Positions 24,029-36,606 of a stretch of 64,000 nucleotides of DNA are shown here, one piece after another (the stretch's first letter is position 1; every line of letters starts with the position of its first letter). Below the pieces are notes generated by a model. That model was not told where the DNA came from and did not search any database. It saw only the letters and a program-made list of their open reading frames with translations. Where the stretch lies: the NCBI GenBank assembly GCA_014843695.1, contig CM026386.1, positions 88,059,293 to 88,123,292 of the forward strand. Reading direction: 5' to 3'. A program made the position numbers and the translations under genes. The stretch comes from Archivesica marissinica. Taxonomy: Eukaryota; Mollusca; Bivalvia; Venerida; Vesicomyidae.

Positions 24029-24303
24029 TCCGTGGCTCAGTGGTTAAGGCGTCCGCCTACGGAGCGGGAGGTCGAAGGTTCGAATCTCGTCAGGGGTTCG
24101 TTCTGATATGGCCGGTTGGTGAGCCGCCAGCTAGTTAAATAATGGTTACCGATTGCCTACCAGCCTGGCGCCTGACATACAAGCATAGGATTCGGGAAGT
24201 ACTGATGTTCATAAAAAGAGGTGTCTCATAAGTCAGAAATGACTGGCCCTTTAAATAGGGGTGACACTATAATAAACAAACATTTTACTTTACTTTACTT
24301 TTA
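24029..24303 (+). mobile_element. SINE, tRNA-Arg(ACG)-like, full length
   Basis: The head has an A box (tggctcagtggttaagg), an anticodon loop ctacgga as in tRNA-Arg(ACG), and a B box (ggttcgaatct). A 180-base body and a (ttactt)n-type tail follow. It is intronic to the Ig gene, same strand. A head fragment recurs at 61868-61905. Confidence 0.8.
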
Positions 24304-24459
24304 TTAAAATAAAGGAAATATATTAATGTATCTGTTTAATAAGTCAATCTATTTTAATAACTTGATTTAATAAGACCCTACCTATGACCATTAGTTATTA
24401 TTGTTATTAATAATGCATATTCACAGCAAAACTCATTCTAAATATTCAATCTATTGAAG

Positions 24460-24765
24460 GTATCCCGACACAGCCAAACATTCAATGTAGCAATGATCCA
24501 TCAGTTGGAGATGATGCTACACTTACATGTGAAAGTACATCCACTACCGTACCAACAAATCACAGTCTGAGTCGATCGTACAACTGGAACGTGGACAATT
24601 CTGCAGTCACTTCAAGTGGACGATACTCGCTATCTGGAAACACACTTGTAGTCTCTAATCTTGCAAAAATAGACAAGGATTTGAAGTTTATCTGCACTTC
24701 TACAGAAGTCGTCACAAATGGTTACACGTCAGATAGTAGTGGAGAGTATTCTATCAATGTATTAT
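24460..24765 (+). CDS. Ig-superfamily gene, second exon (Ig domain)
   Basis: 306 bases, phase 1 to 1, between ctattgaag and t|gtaagt. It reads IPTQPNIQCSNDPSVGDDAT, LTCESTSTT, then YNWNVDNSAVTSSGRYSLSG, NTLVVSNLAKIDKDLKFICT and SGEYSINVL. This gives the Ig core: Cys in LTC (strand B), Trp in YNW (strand C), and Cys in FIC (strand F). The segment SDSSGEYS before the last strand is extended. It joins in phase with both neighbouring exons. Confidence 0.8.
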
Positions 24766-25650
24766 GTAAGTACAAAGTATGGTCATACATCATATAGTAG
24801 TGGAGAGTATTATATCAATGTATTATGTAAGTACAAAATATAGTCATACATCAGATAGTAGTGGAGTGTATTCTGTCCATGTCCTATGTAAGTACAAAGT
24901 ATGGTCATACATCATATATTAGTGGAGAGTATTCTATCAATGTACTATGTAAGTACAAAGTATGGTCATACATCATATAGTAGTGGAGAGCATTATGTCC
25001 ATGTGCTATGTATGTACACAGTATGGTCATACATCATATAGTAGTGGAGAGTATTCTATCAATGTACTATGTAGTACAAAGTATGGTCATACATCATATA
25101 GTAGTGGAGAGTATTATATCTATGTACTATGTATGTACAAAGTATGGTCATACATCATGTAGTAGTGGAGAGTATTATATCGATGTACTATGTATGTACA
25201 AAGTATGGTCATACATCATGTAGTAGTGGAGAGTATTATATCGATGTACTATGTATGTACAAAGTATGGTCATACATCATGTAGTAGTGGAGAGTATTAT
25301 ATCGATGTACTATGTATGTACAAAGTATGGTCATACATCATGTAGTAGTGGAGAGTATTATATCGATGTACTATGTATGTACAAAGTATGGTCATACATC
25401 ATGTAGTAGTGGAGAGTATTATATCAATGTACTATGTAAGTACAAAGTATGGTCATACATCATATAGTAGTGGAGAGTATTATATCAATGTACTATGTAA
25501 GTACAAAGTATGGTCATACATCATATAGTAGTGGAGAGTATTATATCAATGTACTATGTAAGTACAAAGTATGGTCATACATCATATAGTAGTGGAGATT
25601 ATTCTAACAATGTACTATGTAAGCATAAAGTATGGTCATGCACAATATAG
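24725..25650. repeat. 61-bp repeat copying exon end plus 5' splice site
   Basis: About 15 units of agtagtggagagtattctat, caatgtactatgtaagtaca, aagtatggtcatacatcata. The first unit overlaps the last 40 or so coding bases of the Ig exon at 24460-24765, so the array grew from the exon/intron border. Flanking units keep GTAAGT, while the middle units mostly have GTATGT. In-frame stops (tag tag) follow the first donor. Confidence 0.92.
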
Positions 25651-26345
25651 TATAAGCACATCATATTGGAGTGGTGTTGTTTTGGCAATATTCCTTCCAA
25701 GTAGTGTTTTAAGCATATATTGCACATATATGTATCCCGACTCTTGCCTGTGATTTGTGGATAATTTGATGTTGATGTATACCCAGGGAATGCTTAACCT
25801 AGGCCAATAAAGAATGATGATATTTGGTACAAATATGCATCCCCATACCTGCTTGCATCCAACTAAATATTAGTAGTGACATACAACCCCACTTTCTGAT
25901 CTCCAACTGTTGCACTTTGATAAAAGCACAACATGTTATTTATCATTAGATTGCTTGTTCAAACTTAAAGCCTATGACGACAGTGTTCCATTTCCAACAT
26001 GAAACTACACCAATATAATTGTACTTCATTCTTCACATTCCTAATGCTATTTATTATGTTTTATATACGGTGGTTTTACGTTGCATTTACAAACAATACA
26101 ATGAAAATGTCTTTATAAAGCTACTGATTGGTTCATACGTGATCATACCAGTATGTATGCCGTTGTATGTTATATATAATTTACCGGTATGTTTTGCCAT
26201 ATATATTTTTTAAACCAACCAACCCCACTCCCAAACTTCTCAAGACAATGACAATAACACAGAGGGGATATCAATTCAACGAATTATTTATTGTTAATTA
26301 ACTTACTGTAATTATTGATTGTATGTATTATGTACTATAATTTAG
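25651..26345. other. Intronic stretch, no feature seen
   Basis: Unique AT-rich sequence before the third Ig exon. Confidence 0.5.
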
Positions 26346-26618
26346 ATGGACCAGATGTTGTTACACTAACCCCTTCAAACACAAACTACATAGTGGACCA
26401 GGCTACAACATTAACCGATGTAAAATGTTATGCTGATTGCAACTCTGTATGTACATACAAGTGGACAAAACAGGGACATACCAATCCAGTCAGCAATACA
26501 GACACATTGCCATTGGGCATCATAGACACGTCGTATATCGGTGCTTACACATGCACTGCTACCAACGCAGACCGAGCAGTTACCAAGAACTCACCTCAAG
26601 TACGACTCAATGTTAGAT
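26346..26618 (+). CDS. Ig-superfamily gene, third exon (I-set-like domain)
   Basis: 273 bases, phase 1 to 1, between actataatttag and agat|gtaagt. It reads DGPDVVTLTPSNTNYIVDQA, TTLTDVKCYADCNSVCTYKW, then DTSYIGAYTCTATNADR and a final VRLNV strand. Core residues are Cys (VKCYA), Trp (YKW), and the D-x(4)-GAYTC turn with the second core Cys. Extra cysteines (ADCNSVC) lie between strands B and C. This is the most canonical Ig domain of the three. Later exons (further Ig, transmembrane) were not recognised before the LINE at 28951, so the gene is incomplete here. Confidence 0.83.
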
Positions 26619-28935
26619 GTAAGTATACTATTTATCTAGTAATTAAGTTGGAACCCACTTTATGAAAGTAGCATGTAGTCAGTGGCAGCTGGACTATCTT
26701 AGGAAATGTATTGGGAATTATAGTGACATAATATTATATTACATGTACGTCGCACCTTGATGCAAGACAAAAACAAATCCACAACGATAAAATATAGTGC
26801 TGATAATTCGTATCCCACCCACTCAAACGTATGGTAAGATACATGTAAGATGGACTAGTGTGTCACCGTAGCTGGAGATTGCACCCATTAGTTTTGTATT
26901 AGCAGTCCTATGCTCGACCAACGGAGCCATTGCTATTAGCGACTAACCTAAAGAGCCAAAACATGTCCAACATTCAAAATAATTATGAGTATTTTCGATT
27001 AAGCTAATGTATTTTTCTACAAGAAGGTACAATGTGACAACACTGCTTAAATAACATACCTCATCATAGTGAAGCCACGAGTATAGTTTAAGCCCCTGTG
27101 CTTTGAATGGATGTAGTTCATGTGACTGCTTGGCAAATGACCTGTTATAATATACTGTTTGATTGACAAGAGTTTGATTTATATTTACTGATTGATTAGA
27201 TGGAAATACAAATAGCAACTGACAGTCTGTACCTCACCTGACACCATACATCTTCACACTTGGTCATGTAGATTACACTTATAGCCAATGGTCTTTAATC
27301 GCAGCCCCAATTCATACTGGCCATCAAATTAGGGATTAGGACAGATGACCATTCTATTAATTAGGAGAGACCTCACTGGCCCTCTCATTGATTTACAGAC
27401 AATTTGATACTACGGTATATTTGCCCGTTTCTAATATCGATAGTGCTGCCCCCGGTATTTTTCGCTGCTCCATTTAAAAATGTTTCTATATTTCCTTATA
27501 CAGTATATGTGAAAACATATTACAAATAGAGCTTTTGAGATAACTTAGCATCGTGGATATTTGAGCTTTTGATGGTAACATTACATCATTATAAATTACC
27601 TACGAAATATAATTCTTAATATACCTGATCCTTGTTAAGTTACTTCCACATTAATAATTAATATAGCTACATACTGCTAGAAAACTGAACAAAACTGTTG
27701 TATCATCTGTTGATGCAGTTCATATATATGTACATTTGAATGATGACACCTCCGAGCATCTGTAAAACCTTGTGAGAAATGTGCATAGTGCAACTTTGTA
27801 AAATTAAGTATCAAGCAAACACAATTTGTTATTTTCTTTCATTCTCCCTTGTAAGTCCTTCAGTAAAGAATGAATTTGAAATCTTTAGTCACGATTTTAT
27901 TTTTGATCCATTTAATTTACACAATTTGTTCCGTGTAGTTTTTGTATGGTCTGGTGTTGAGGCAATATGAATTAGTTTAGTTATTACATAATATAACAAT
28001 TTTTCTTTCATATTGATAGTTTGCCTATCATTTGATAGAATAAAAAGCATTTCACAAAGAAATACGCACATCGTTTATGATACATAGTCGTAATATAACC
28101 ATTCTGTCTCACAAATGGACATTGGGACCTGTGCTATAAAGGCAACCTTTTGGCTTGCCCACTTTAACTGAAAACTAGACTAATTACATTATGACTAAAA
28201 AAGCGTTAACTAGAATGCTTTGATAACTTGCATACTGTTTATGGGGGTTGTTCACACTACCATCCTAGCAAGTCCCACCCGAGAGGGACATTGAACTTGA
28301 ATTGTAACCAAAACGAGTTCGATTTTAGAAATTAATTTTGTGGAAAAAATAACTTGTACATTATCATTCCTTAAAACTGTCAACGTTACTTCTTTGAAAC
28401 GTTGAATACACATTCGAGGACTAATTCACTACACCACAGTTTACTCCACCCAAACAGTTACATTAAACTTGAAATTTGGTAAAAATAATAGCACATTTCT
28501 AGTAATTATAAAAATGTAATATGCCTCAACAAATTCTCATACATTATTATATCTTCAAGATAATTTAAATGCATTGCTGACTAATTCTGAGCACTAGCAG
28601 TACCCCCCCCCCCTTAGCATTGACTTTGAACTTGAAAGTTGGCAATTCGTTGGAAAACATAAACTATATATTTTATTTTGCTGAACCAGCACTTATACAG
28701 TTGATATATGGTGGTACCTTGGGGTGGAGGCATTGTTACTATGATATGTACTAAATATATGTAAATTATTAGTAAACTCAACAAACAATAGTTAGTTTAA
28801 ACATATTTTATTTACCGATATAATACATATTGAACTATACATACATCACACTTGCTTAAAATTACCTGCATGATAATCAGCTTTTATATTCAAGAAGCAA
28901 TTCTAAAACAAAACGCTAGTAGTAGTAAATGTATT
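26619..28935. other. Long stretch after the last recognised Ig exon
   Basis: No further exon could be defended. A (C)13 run near 28603 and repeated words of the type ttgaacttgaaa (28290, 28460, 28627; also 60247) suggest old dispersed repeats. The rest is AT-rich unique sequence. Confidence 0.5.
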
Positions 28936-28950
28936 AAAACGCACATGTTT
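28936..28950 (+). repeat. Target-site duplication, left (AAAACGCACATGTTT)
   Basis: Identical 15-mer at 32271-32285. Together they bracket the LINE. Confidence 0.9.
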
Positions 28951-31900
28951 AAATCATGCCAGCTACCGTTATCATAAAACTATAATCTTGTTATCGGTAG
29001 ACTTGTATGAATACGCGGTTGATTATAATTACATTTTACATTATGCTGAATAATAATATACATTATATTTTGCTAAATGCGCAGGGCTTACGGGATAAAT
29101 CAAAACGTAATCGTATGCTGCAATGGGTAAACCATCAACTAGCTGATGTATTATTAGTACAAGAGACACATTTCACGTCTGATTTATATAAAACGTTACG
29201 GTCTGAGTTCGTAGATTGGGAAACATTGCATTCGTATGGAAGCACACAGAGTAAAGGTTGTTCAATAGTTTTAAAAAACCCCGTTAAACTACAGTCTTAT
29301 CGATGTATTCAATGATGACAATGGGCGATATGTTTTAATCAACATTGAAATTGCGAATAATTTCTATACAATACTAAATATGGGAAAAACTAATAGAAGA
29401 TATATACAGTCATAAAGCTAAAGGAGATAAGATCTAGAGTATGTTTTCTCGAAGAAGGGGAAAGAAACAGTAAATATATTTTTTTAGTCTCGAAAAATCT
29501 AGACAAATGAGAAAAGTATTGACATCTCTTAATGTAAATAATGTAATAGTTTCTGACCCTAAAGCTATCTTGAAAGAAGAAGTCATATTTTATGAAAACA
29601 TATATAAAACACAGCAAGAACATGACATGCAAATAAAACAGTATGTGTCGAATATCACGTTAGAAAACAAATTAAGCGATAATGAAGCAACCGTTTGTGA
29701 TGGTATACTATCCTAAGAAGAATGTGAACAAGCAGTACGCGATATGAAACAAAATAAGAGTCCAGGTGGTGATGGTTTGAGAGCTGAGTTTTATCAAACG
29801 TTTTGGCCTAAAATAGGAAATATTGTTACTGAATGTTTAAATGAAGGGTACACAAATACGGAAATGACAAGAACACAAAAACAAAGAATAATTCCTTTAA
29901 TCTTCAAAAAAGGTGACCCAGAATATATTGAAAACTGGAGACCTATTTCATTACTAAATATTGACTACAAGATAGCAGCACGAGTACTTGCCAAACGGTT
30001 ACAAAATGTTCTACCAAAAATTATAAGTATGGCTCAACAAGGCTACACTAAGAACAGAATTATAGGTTTTAATATTAAACAAATCCAAGATATCATTGAT
30101 TATGCCGAAATTATGGAAATAGATGGAGCGATTCTGTTCTTGGACTTCCGAAAGGCATTTGATACGTTAAAATGGAATTTTTTGTCCGAAGTAATAAAAT
30201 TATTCGGCTTCAAACATTCCTTTCAAAAATGGGTTAAAACATTATATAACAACATAACTTCATCTATCATCAATAATGGCTGGAAATCAAACAAATTTAA
30301 TGTGTCAAGAGGAGTTCGCCAGGGTTGTCCTTTGTCAGCTTTGTTATACCTACTTGCTGCTGAAATTCTCGCTATTCAAATACGAAAATCTAAAGACATT
30401 AAAGGTATTTCTGTAAATATTAGCAATAAACAACAATGCCTAAAATCACCCAGTTAGCAGACGATACATCTTTATTCCTCACTGACGAAACAGACGCCAA
30501 CATAGCTATAAAAATAGTAGACACATTTGGAAAACATTCTGGTCTAAAATTGAATAAAAACAAAACTGAACTGCTCTGGATTGGTAAATCAAAGAACAAC
30601 GAAAGCAACATAAGTGGACGAATGAACCGATTAAAGCTTTAGGAATATACTTTGGTCATAATAGAGAATTGTGTGAAAAACTCAATTGGGAAAATAAATT
30701 AAAACAATATAAAGAAACTATTAACTCATGGAATCAAAGACATTTAACATTTTATGGGAAAATCCAAATTATCAAAACTCGGGTTAGGGTATTCCAAAAT
30801 TGATTTACATTATCCAATCAGTAGTAGTCCCCAGGGAAATTATAAACAAGATAAATTCTATGTTTTTTGAATTCTTATGGAACGATAAACGCGAACAAAT
30901 TAAACGAACAAACTTAATAGGAATAAAAGAAAATGGCGAGCTAGGAATGATAGATACAGAAAGCTATATAAAATCCACAAAACTTAAAAGGATTCAATAT
31001 ATCTTGAACGACGCAGATGCCAATTGGAAAGTAATAGTAATACCACGTTTCTTTCTAGAACAGTTTGGGAACAATTTCCTATTATTTTATATGATATTAG
31101 ACACATTAAAAAAAATGCCAAAGTGCAAAATACCAATTCCACATTTTTATTTAGATATAATTAATGTTTGGACAAGCTTCGCAAACAGATATGTAAAACA
31201 TCCTGATAACTTTCTAAAATAAGAAAAGAACTTATATTGGGCAATACATTTTTTATTTTTCATGGAAAACATATATTGGTCAATAGTTGGATTGATTCAA
31301 ATATATTATTTATTAATGACTTGATTGATAAATATGGTCACATTAGAAAGGAGAAAATTTTACAAAAATTAAAAAATAAAAAGAATTGGATTTCAGAAGT
31401 ACAAATACTAATGAAATCGATACCATGCTCTTGGAAAAACACATTAAAAACTAATGAATCCGTTCAAAAAAACAAATCTTAAAATAAATATCGACAATAA
31501 TATGAAGTTTGCCATAATGACAAATAAAGATTTCTACAAAATCCTATTTCAAAAGAAGTTCGAAAAACCATACGTGCATAGATACTGGGAACATACTTTA
31601 AATTGTAACATAAACTGGAATGTCTTTTATACAGTTCTATATAAATAATTGATAACAGGATCAAACAATTCAAATACAAGACTATTCACAGAATTATTCC
31701 TACTATTCAAAACCTATTTAAATGGAAATTGACTACTACTCCAGAATGTGCAGTATGTAAGCAGGTAGAAACAACTGAACATATGTTAGTTGCTTGAAAA
31801 AGTAACGACAATTTCTGATCTGAGATTAATAACTTATTCAAACTTTGTGGAATCTCCAGAAACATGAGAAATGTACAGTTTATTATTATTGGATATAAAA

Positions 31901-32270
31901 TTGAACATAAACAATACCTAGACGTAAATTTAATCCTGAATCTCGCTGCATTTTCTAGCTATAAATCTTATTTTTTGAGTAGCAAGAGAACTATCTCTTA
32001 CCCTATCTCATTACTATTTATAATGAACTAAACATATTATTTACATACCTAAGCAGTCGCAATATTGTATCTGCGTTTATGAAGCGTTTTATGTCACAAG
32101 TTGGGCACATATTTGCTCATGTTTGACCTTATCAAATATGATATTGCTGTAATTAGGATGGGTTTTTTTAAGTTATCACAACTACTTGTTAAAAGATATA
32201 TTACATCTTGTCAATTGTAGAATGTCGATCATTATGTAAATATTGTATGAAATGAAAATAAACGAAGCCA
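28951..32270 (+). mobile_element. Tx1/L1-like LINE, 5'-truncated, with 15-bp TSD
   Basis: A non-LTR retrotransposon on the plus strand, inserted downstream of the Ig exons. It begins just before ORF2 (ORF1 absent, ordinary 5' truncation). It carries part of the endonuclease, the reverse transcriptase and the C-terminal region, and ends in an A-rich tail (atgaaaataaacgaagcc) right before the duplicated target site. It is a different family from the A-unit LINE, but the endonuclease N-terminus is related (QGLRDKSKR here, QGLRDRGKR there). Confidence 0.9.
29043..31800 (+). pseudogene. LINE ORF2 (endonuclease, RT, Cys-His motif), broken
   Basis: The endonuclease starts at MLNNNIHYILLNAQGLRDK and has the catalytic Glu in VQETHF. 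It is cut short by stops and an internal deletion (about 29315-29500). The RT follows: KSPGGDGLRAEFYQTFW, RPISLLNIDYKIAARVLAKR, FLDFRKAFDTLKW (first catalytic Asp) and RGVRQGCPLSALLYLLAAE. After a frameshift at about 30425-30440 comes LADDTSLFL, the catalytic double Asp. Further frameshifts occur near 30640, 30790, 31220 and 31480. A CAVC…H motif near 31745 lacks its last Cys, where TGA stands. The element is inactive. Confidence 0.88.
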
Positions 32271-32285
32271 AAAACGCACATGTTT
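32271..32285 (+). repeat. Target-site duplication, right
   Basis: Second copy of AAAACGCACATGTTT, marking the LINE 3' end. Confidence 0.9.
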
Positions 32286-32332
32286 GCTGTACATGTATGA
32301 CAATCGTGTGAATGGAGCAAATAATTTACTAT

Positions 32333-32940
32333 TGTCACAGGGCTCACTTGCACAACAACGCCTGGCGTAGGGTCGATTATTTATTCTTGTACGTATAGGG
32401 ATAGGGCCTAAAACATACAATATATACACTCATAAATCTACAGTAAAAACATGATAAAACATATATATATTTTATATATAGTAATTCATTATAAATATCT
32501 TACCACAGCGTTAAAGAAACATCTTTATAATAAATTGGAAAGTCTTTAAACTATTGTCGACTATCTCGTAAGAGTTCATCTATCGATCTGAACTGAGAAA
32601 CAGTTCAGAATAACCAGAAAAGGGAATAGATTAGCAAGGAGCCAATACATTCAAACGATTCATACATCTCTCATTCCTATACATACAACAGACAATACGA
32701 TTGGACATGTACAATATAATACAGTGACAACTGCTCACCTGGGGTTGATTCGGCGAACGTCGACAATTTCCGTCACCGACGGACATTGCCGATCGTCAAC
32801 GATTCACACTCGAGTGAAAAGACAACGACAAGACATGAAGTCATCCGTATATACGACGCATGCGCTATTGAAACTGCGTTAACTATGGAACGCCGCATCC
32901 GTCATATAAACACGTACATATAAAAACACAATCTGTGACA
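32333..32940 (-). mobile_element. 3' LTR of the Ty3/gypsy element (608 bp)
   Basis: The ends are perfect inverted octamers: TGTCACAG at 32333 and CTGTGACA ending at 32940, that is TGT…ACA on either strand. The element's purine tract (minus-strand gcaggggagaa, 32941-32951) abuts the LTR exactly. A minus-strand AATAAA (32380-32385) lies about 45 bases before the LTR end. The 5' LTR must be in or beyond the N gap at 39241, so LTR identity cannot be measured. The 5 bases outside (actat) are the expected target-site duplication partner. Confidence 0.85.
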
Positions 32941-33804
32941 TTCTCCCCTGCTAGGAGAAAATGGCTCCTGACATTTACTAATATACAACTACACAATCTA
33001 CAATTCCAATACCCAATAACTTCATAATTACAATACATGTCAGTACTCAAAACCAAAAAATACAAACTATTGATCACAGCGATCTACCCTACTACCAGAA
33101 ACACATTTATTCTAAACATATTATCTTGTGCAAACTGAGCAATCTGAAATGAAATTGAAAGTAATAGATAATGTACCATTAAACTACAGCAAACCATTAT
33201 CATAGGATGCGTAATCATATGATATAATTATATGAAATGTTATCTCGCAATGAATTCACACACATGAACTACTGCTTAACATTAATAATTGCTGCAAAAT
33301 CACAATAATACAAATATATGTATTGTACTACATTCCATAATAAAATCTAACTGTATAGAACCAGTTTATGTATCTGCACTTTAATACATAACCACTTTAA
33401 AGGTACTGTCCCTGAAATTTACATAATTACTAAAATTATAGGTATTAATCCTCATTGACACATTAAATGTACTAACCCTGAAATATATAGAATTATAGTT
33501 AGTGTCTCACAATAAAAACACATGCATTTACAGGTACTCTCTCCAATATGAAGAGAATGTAAACAATAGCAATGTATAGCTCAATTTCTCCACATCTATT
33601 AAACACTAAAATATTAGCAAATCATGGTCACAACAAACTAGATACATGTAGTATGCTCAAATAACATACCGGAAATAAACATGTTAACACAGATTGTGTT
33701 AAACACTTCTCTTAGATGTCTGAAATTTCACATATCTGATTAAATGCAATAATACAGACAAACAAAGAATTTCAACAGTATACATGTACATTGAAATGTA
33801 TCCT

Positions 33805-33822
33805 CCGACATTCTTCCCTGTA
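33805..33822 (-). other. Second purine-tract/LTR-start-like site
   Basis: Minus-strand cagggaagaatgtcggag closely parallels the genuine junction cagggGAGAATGTCaCAG at 32933-32951. It lies just after the last gag-pol reading frame. It may be a central-type purine tract or the remnant of a duplicated 3' end. Confidence 0.4.
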
Positions 33823-33839
33823 TACCAATAACCATAGAA

Positions 33840-35884
33840 TCAACAAATTTCCTGTTCAGAAAAATAATTCTCAGTTGTTGTAGCGATAACTGGTGCTACC
33901 CATTCACCGTATCTGTCAGGCGGTTTTCGCTGTCGCTGCGGTCTCTGTCCTATCGGAGCTGCAACTGGAGTTCCTGAAACCTCTGAAACTTTATTAATAA
34001 TTTTACTATGATTTGTATTACTAGTGTTGTTTCTATAAATATCCCTGTTAGCAATAGCTGGCTGACTTCTATCTGAAATGTGAAAATCAGTAGAATTAAA
34101 AGAACTAGGCCTACTATAATTAAAATTCAAATTACTAGGCTGAATCCATGTATTCTCCAACGAAGTTTGAAGATTCGGTTGACCTTCACAAACAACATGT
34201 GAACTGTTGGATGGTTGCTCCGGTCTCATACGTACACGTGGCGCAGGTACTGGTCTTCTGTGTGGAGCTACATATCTTGGACGTCTAGGTTGTTCACTGT
34301 CATTGCTACTGCCGAGCTACTGTCCTCTCTGGTACTCGTTTCTACATATGTAGGTCTCGGAATACTCTTCTGGGGTTGTTGGTTCTCTCTGGGTGTGTAT
34401 GGTATTTCACTCGGAATCTCCTCATATTGGATAGACATCAGAGTAAGAAGTATGTTTCTGTGCAGTATCCTCTCTCGTCCTTTGCTCGATTCCTTCTTGA
34501 CCTTGTAGACTGGTATATCTGGGTTGGGTCGTCCTATAATGGTATAAGGCTCCATTTCCCACTTGTCATCCAGTTTCCCTATAGGAGTTACATTCCTAAG
34601 TAGAACTCTATCCCCTACTTCTAATGTGGAATGTCTGATTTTGGCATCGTAGTAAGTGTTGTGCCTCTGTGCTTCCTTCATTGAGGTTTACGCAAACTCC
34701 ATTCGCTTCCTTAACTTGTCAACGTAGTTGGCCCTAGATTGTCTCTGCGTCTTTGGATCCTCAATCCCCAAAAATGCATATATGGCAAGGCGTGGGTGCC
34801 ATCTAAATAGCAAGAAGTGAGGTGAAAATCCGGTTGACTCATGTCTGGTGGCGTTGTATGCATGGACAAGCGGCTTAACATACTCTTTCCAGTTGGCCTT
34901 GCCGGATGGGTCTAAGGTTCCAAGCATCCCTAGCAGCGTTGAGTTAAAACGCTCTGTTCGTCCATTACACATGGCATTGTAGGGTGTTGCTCGGGATATT
35001 TCCACTCCAGCAATACTGCACAGCTCCTTGATGACCTTACTCTCAAAGTTGCGTCCTTGATCATTGTGGAGTCTAGCTGGAAAGGAATAGTGACAGAAAA
35101 AATTCTCGAACAAAACTCTTGCTGTGGTATGGGCATTCTGGTTCCGCGTATGAATTGCTTGTGCGTACCGAGTAAAATGGTCCGTGATCACAAGGATGTT
35201 CTCATAGCCACCACTTGAACGCTCTACAGACAAGTAGTCAATGCATACAATCTCCATCGGGTATGTACTCTGTATTGGTACCATGTGTGCAGTTTGGACA
35301 GGTCCGGACCTTCTCAACGACATCTTGCTCCAGATATGCGGCCAATAAAATCGCTGCTTTACCAACCACAGGGTCCTGTCACGTCCCTCATGACAAACAT
35401 CATCATGCATTCCAGTCAGTGGCAGATCCCTGTAGTGCACTGGTAATACAAGTTGATTGACTTCCTGTCCATCAATTTCTACCATCCTGTAAAGGGTTTT
35501 CTCCTGTATGGATAGACATGTTCGCTGTCTCAGACAGTCTAGTTGAATCTTTCTGTCGATTATATCATAGATTCTGGCAATGTCAGGGTCTTTTTGCTGC
35601 TCTTGCTTCCAATCTACCGCAGATAAATCAACAGTATCAAGTAATGGTTCAGGATCAAGTTCTAGTTGACTATCTCCTGAAATTACTAAACTGTCAGCCA
35701 TATAATGTTCTTCTGGCTTAACTAAAATAGCAGTAAAAAGAGCTTTGACGACATCTGAAAGCATATCAGCATCATAATTGGATTTTCCGCACCTGTAAAT
35801 AATCTGAAAATTATAATTGCCTAAGGCAGCTAACCAACGGTGTCCTGTAGCATCAAGCTTAGCTGAAGTAGAAACATATGTCAA
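33840..35884 (-). pseudogene. Gypsy integrase and C-terminal tail, broken
   Basis: From about 35884: the end of RNase H (RTDNNPLTYV, GNYNFQIIYRCGKSNYDAD), then the integrase zinc region with both histidines (GMHDDVCHEGRDRT) but without the usual CxxC pair. Sequence jumps from WPHIWSKM to SLRRSGPVQTAH, implying a small deletion. The catalytic triad is visible: D in CIDYLSVERS, D in LHNDQGRNFES, E in NGRTERFN. TAA at 34685 interrupts before a GPY/F-like part (VGDRVLLRNVTP…WEMEPYTII), and one more frame change precedes a basic tail ending at 33840. Confidence 0.9.
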
Positions 35885-35953
35885 GGGGTTATTGTCTGTT
35901 CTAACAGTAAAAGTATTTCCATATAAATAATCATGGAATGTATCTGTAATTGC

Positions 35954-36581
35954 TCATTTAAGACATAAATACTCTAATTTGGGTGCAGGATAATTCCTCT
36001 CGCTGGGTCGCAGACCTCTGCTGGCGTACGAAATCATTCGCTCTAAACCATCGTGTTCCTGGTACAAAACCGCCCCAAGTCCGTCTGTTGACGCATCTGT
36101 ATTTACAATAAAAGGTTTCGAAATATCTGCATAAGCAAGAACAGGAGGTTTAGTTAATTTGTTAATGATTTTTTGAAATGCTGTTTCCTCTGCATCGCCC
36201 CATATCCATGGTGTTTTGAACTTCTTGGATTTCTTTGATGCCTTATTGGTAAGATGACCTACAAGAAGATTGTTTAACGGTTTTACTATCTTAGCATAAT
36301 TTTCCACAAACCGACGGTAATACACTGAAAACCCAAGAAATACACGTAACGATTTAATGTAATGGGGAGCTGGCCAAGACTTCAAAGGTTCAATCTTTGC
36401 TGGATCTGTATGTATACCCTCAGCTGAAATCTCATAACCAAGATAAGCAACATGAGTACTAAAAAATCACATATTGATGGATTTAGTTTTAAACCGTGTT
36501 GCTCAAGACGTTGAAATACTGCCTCTAACCTTGTAATATGTTCATCGAAAGTCTTCGAAAATATCAAAACATCGTCTAATA
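35954..36581 (-). pseudogene. Gypsy RT C-terminus and RNase H
   Basis: LLDDVLIFSKTF (the YxDD-equivalent catalytic motif, about 36555-36581) sits in a different frame from the preceding RT block. RT thumb and RNase H follow: FLGFSVYYRRFVENYAKI, then FIVNTDASTDGLGAVLYQ (first catalytic Asp of RNase H) and SYASRGLRPSERNY. A TGA at 35954-35956 stands where a Trp is usual after YLCLK. Confidence 0.9.
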
Positions 36582-36606
36582 ATATAAGACATTCTCTGAG
36601 GTTTAG

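Noticed and set aside
24029..24100. Functional tRNA-Arg gene
   Set aside because: The head matches tRNA-Arg(ACG) but continues into a SINE body and a (ttactt)n tail, and the acceptor stem does not close. The other tRNA-like sites (13388, 19236, 42886-43078, 58135-58394, 61665) are likewise SINE heads.
34215..35721. Plus-strand ORFs opposite the gypsy integrase
   Set aside because: Antisense shadows of the minus-strand pol frames. No independent signal.
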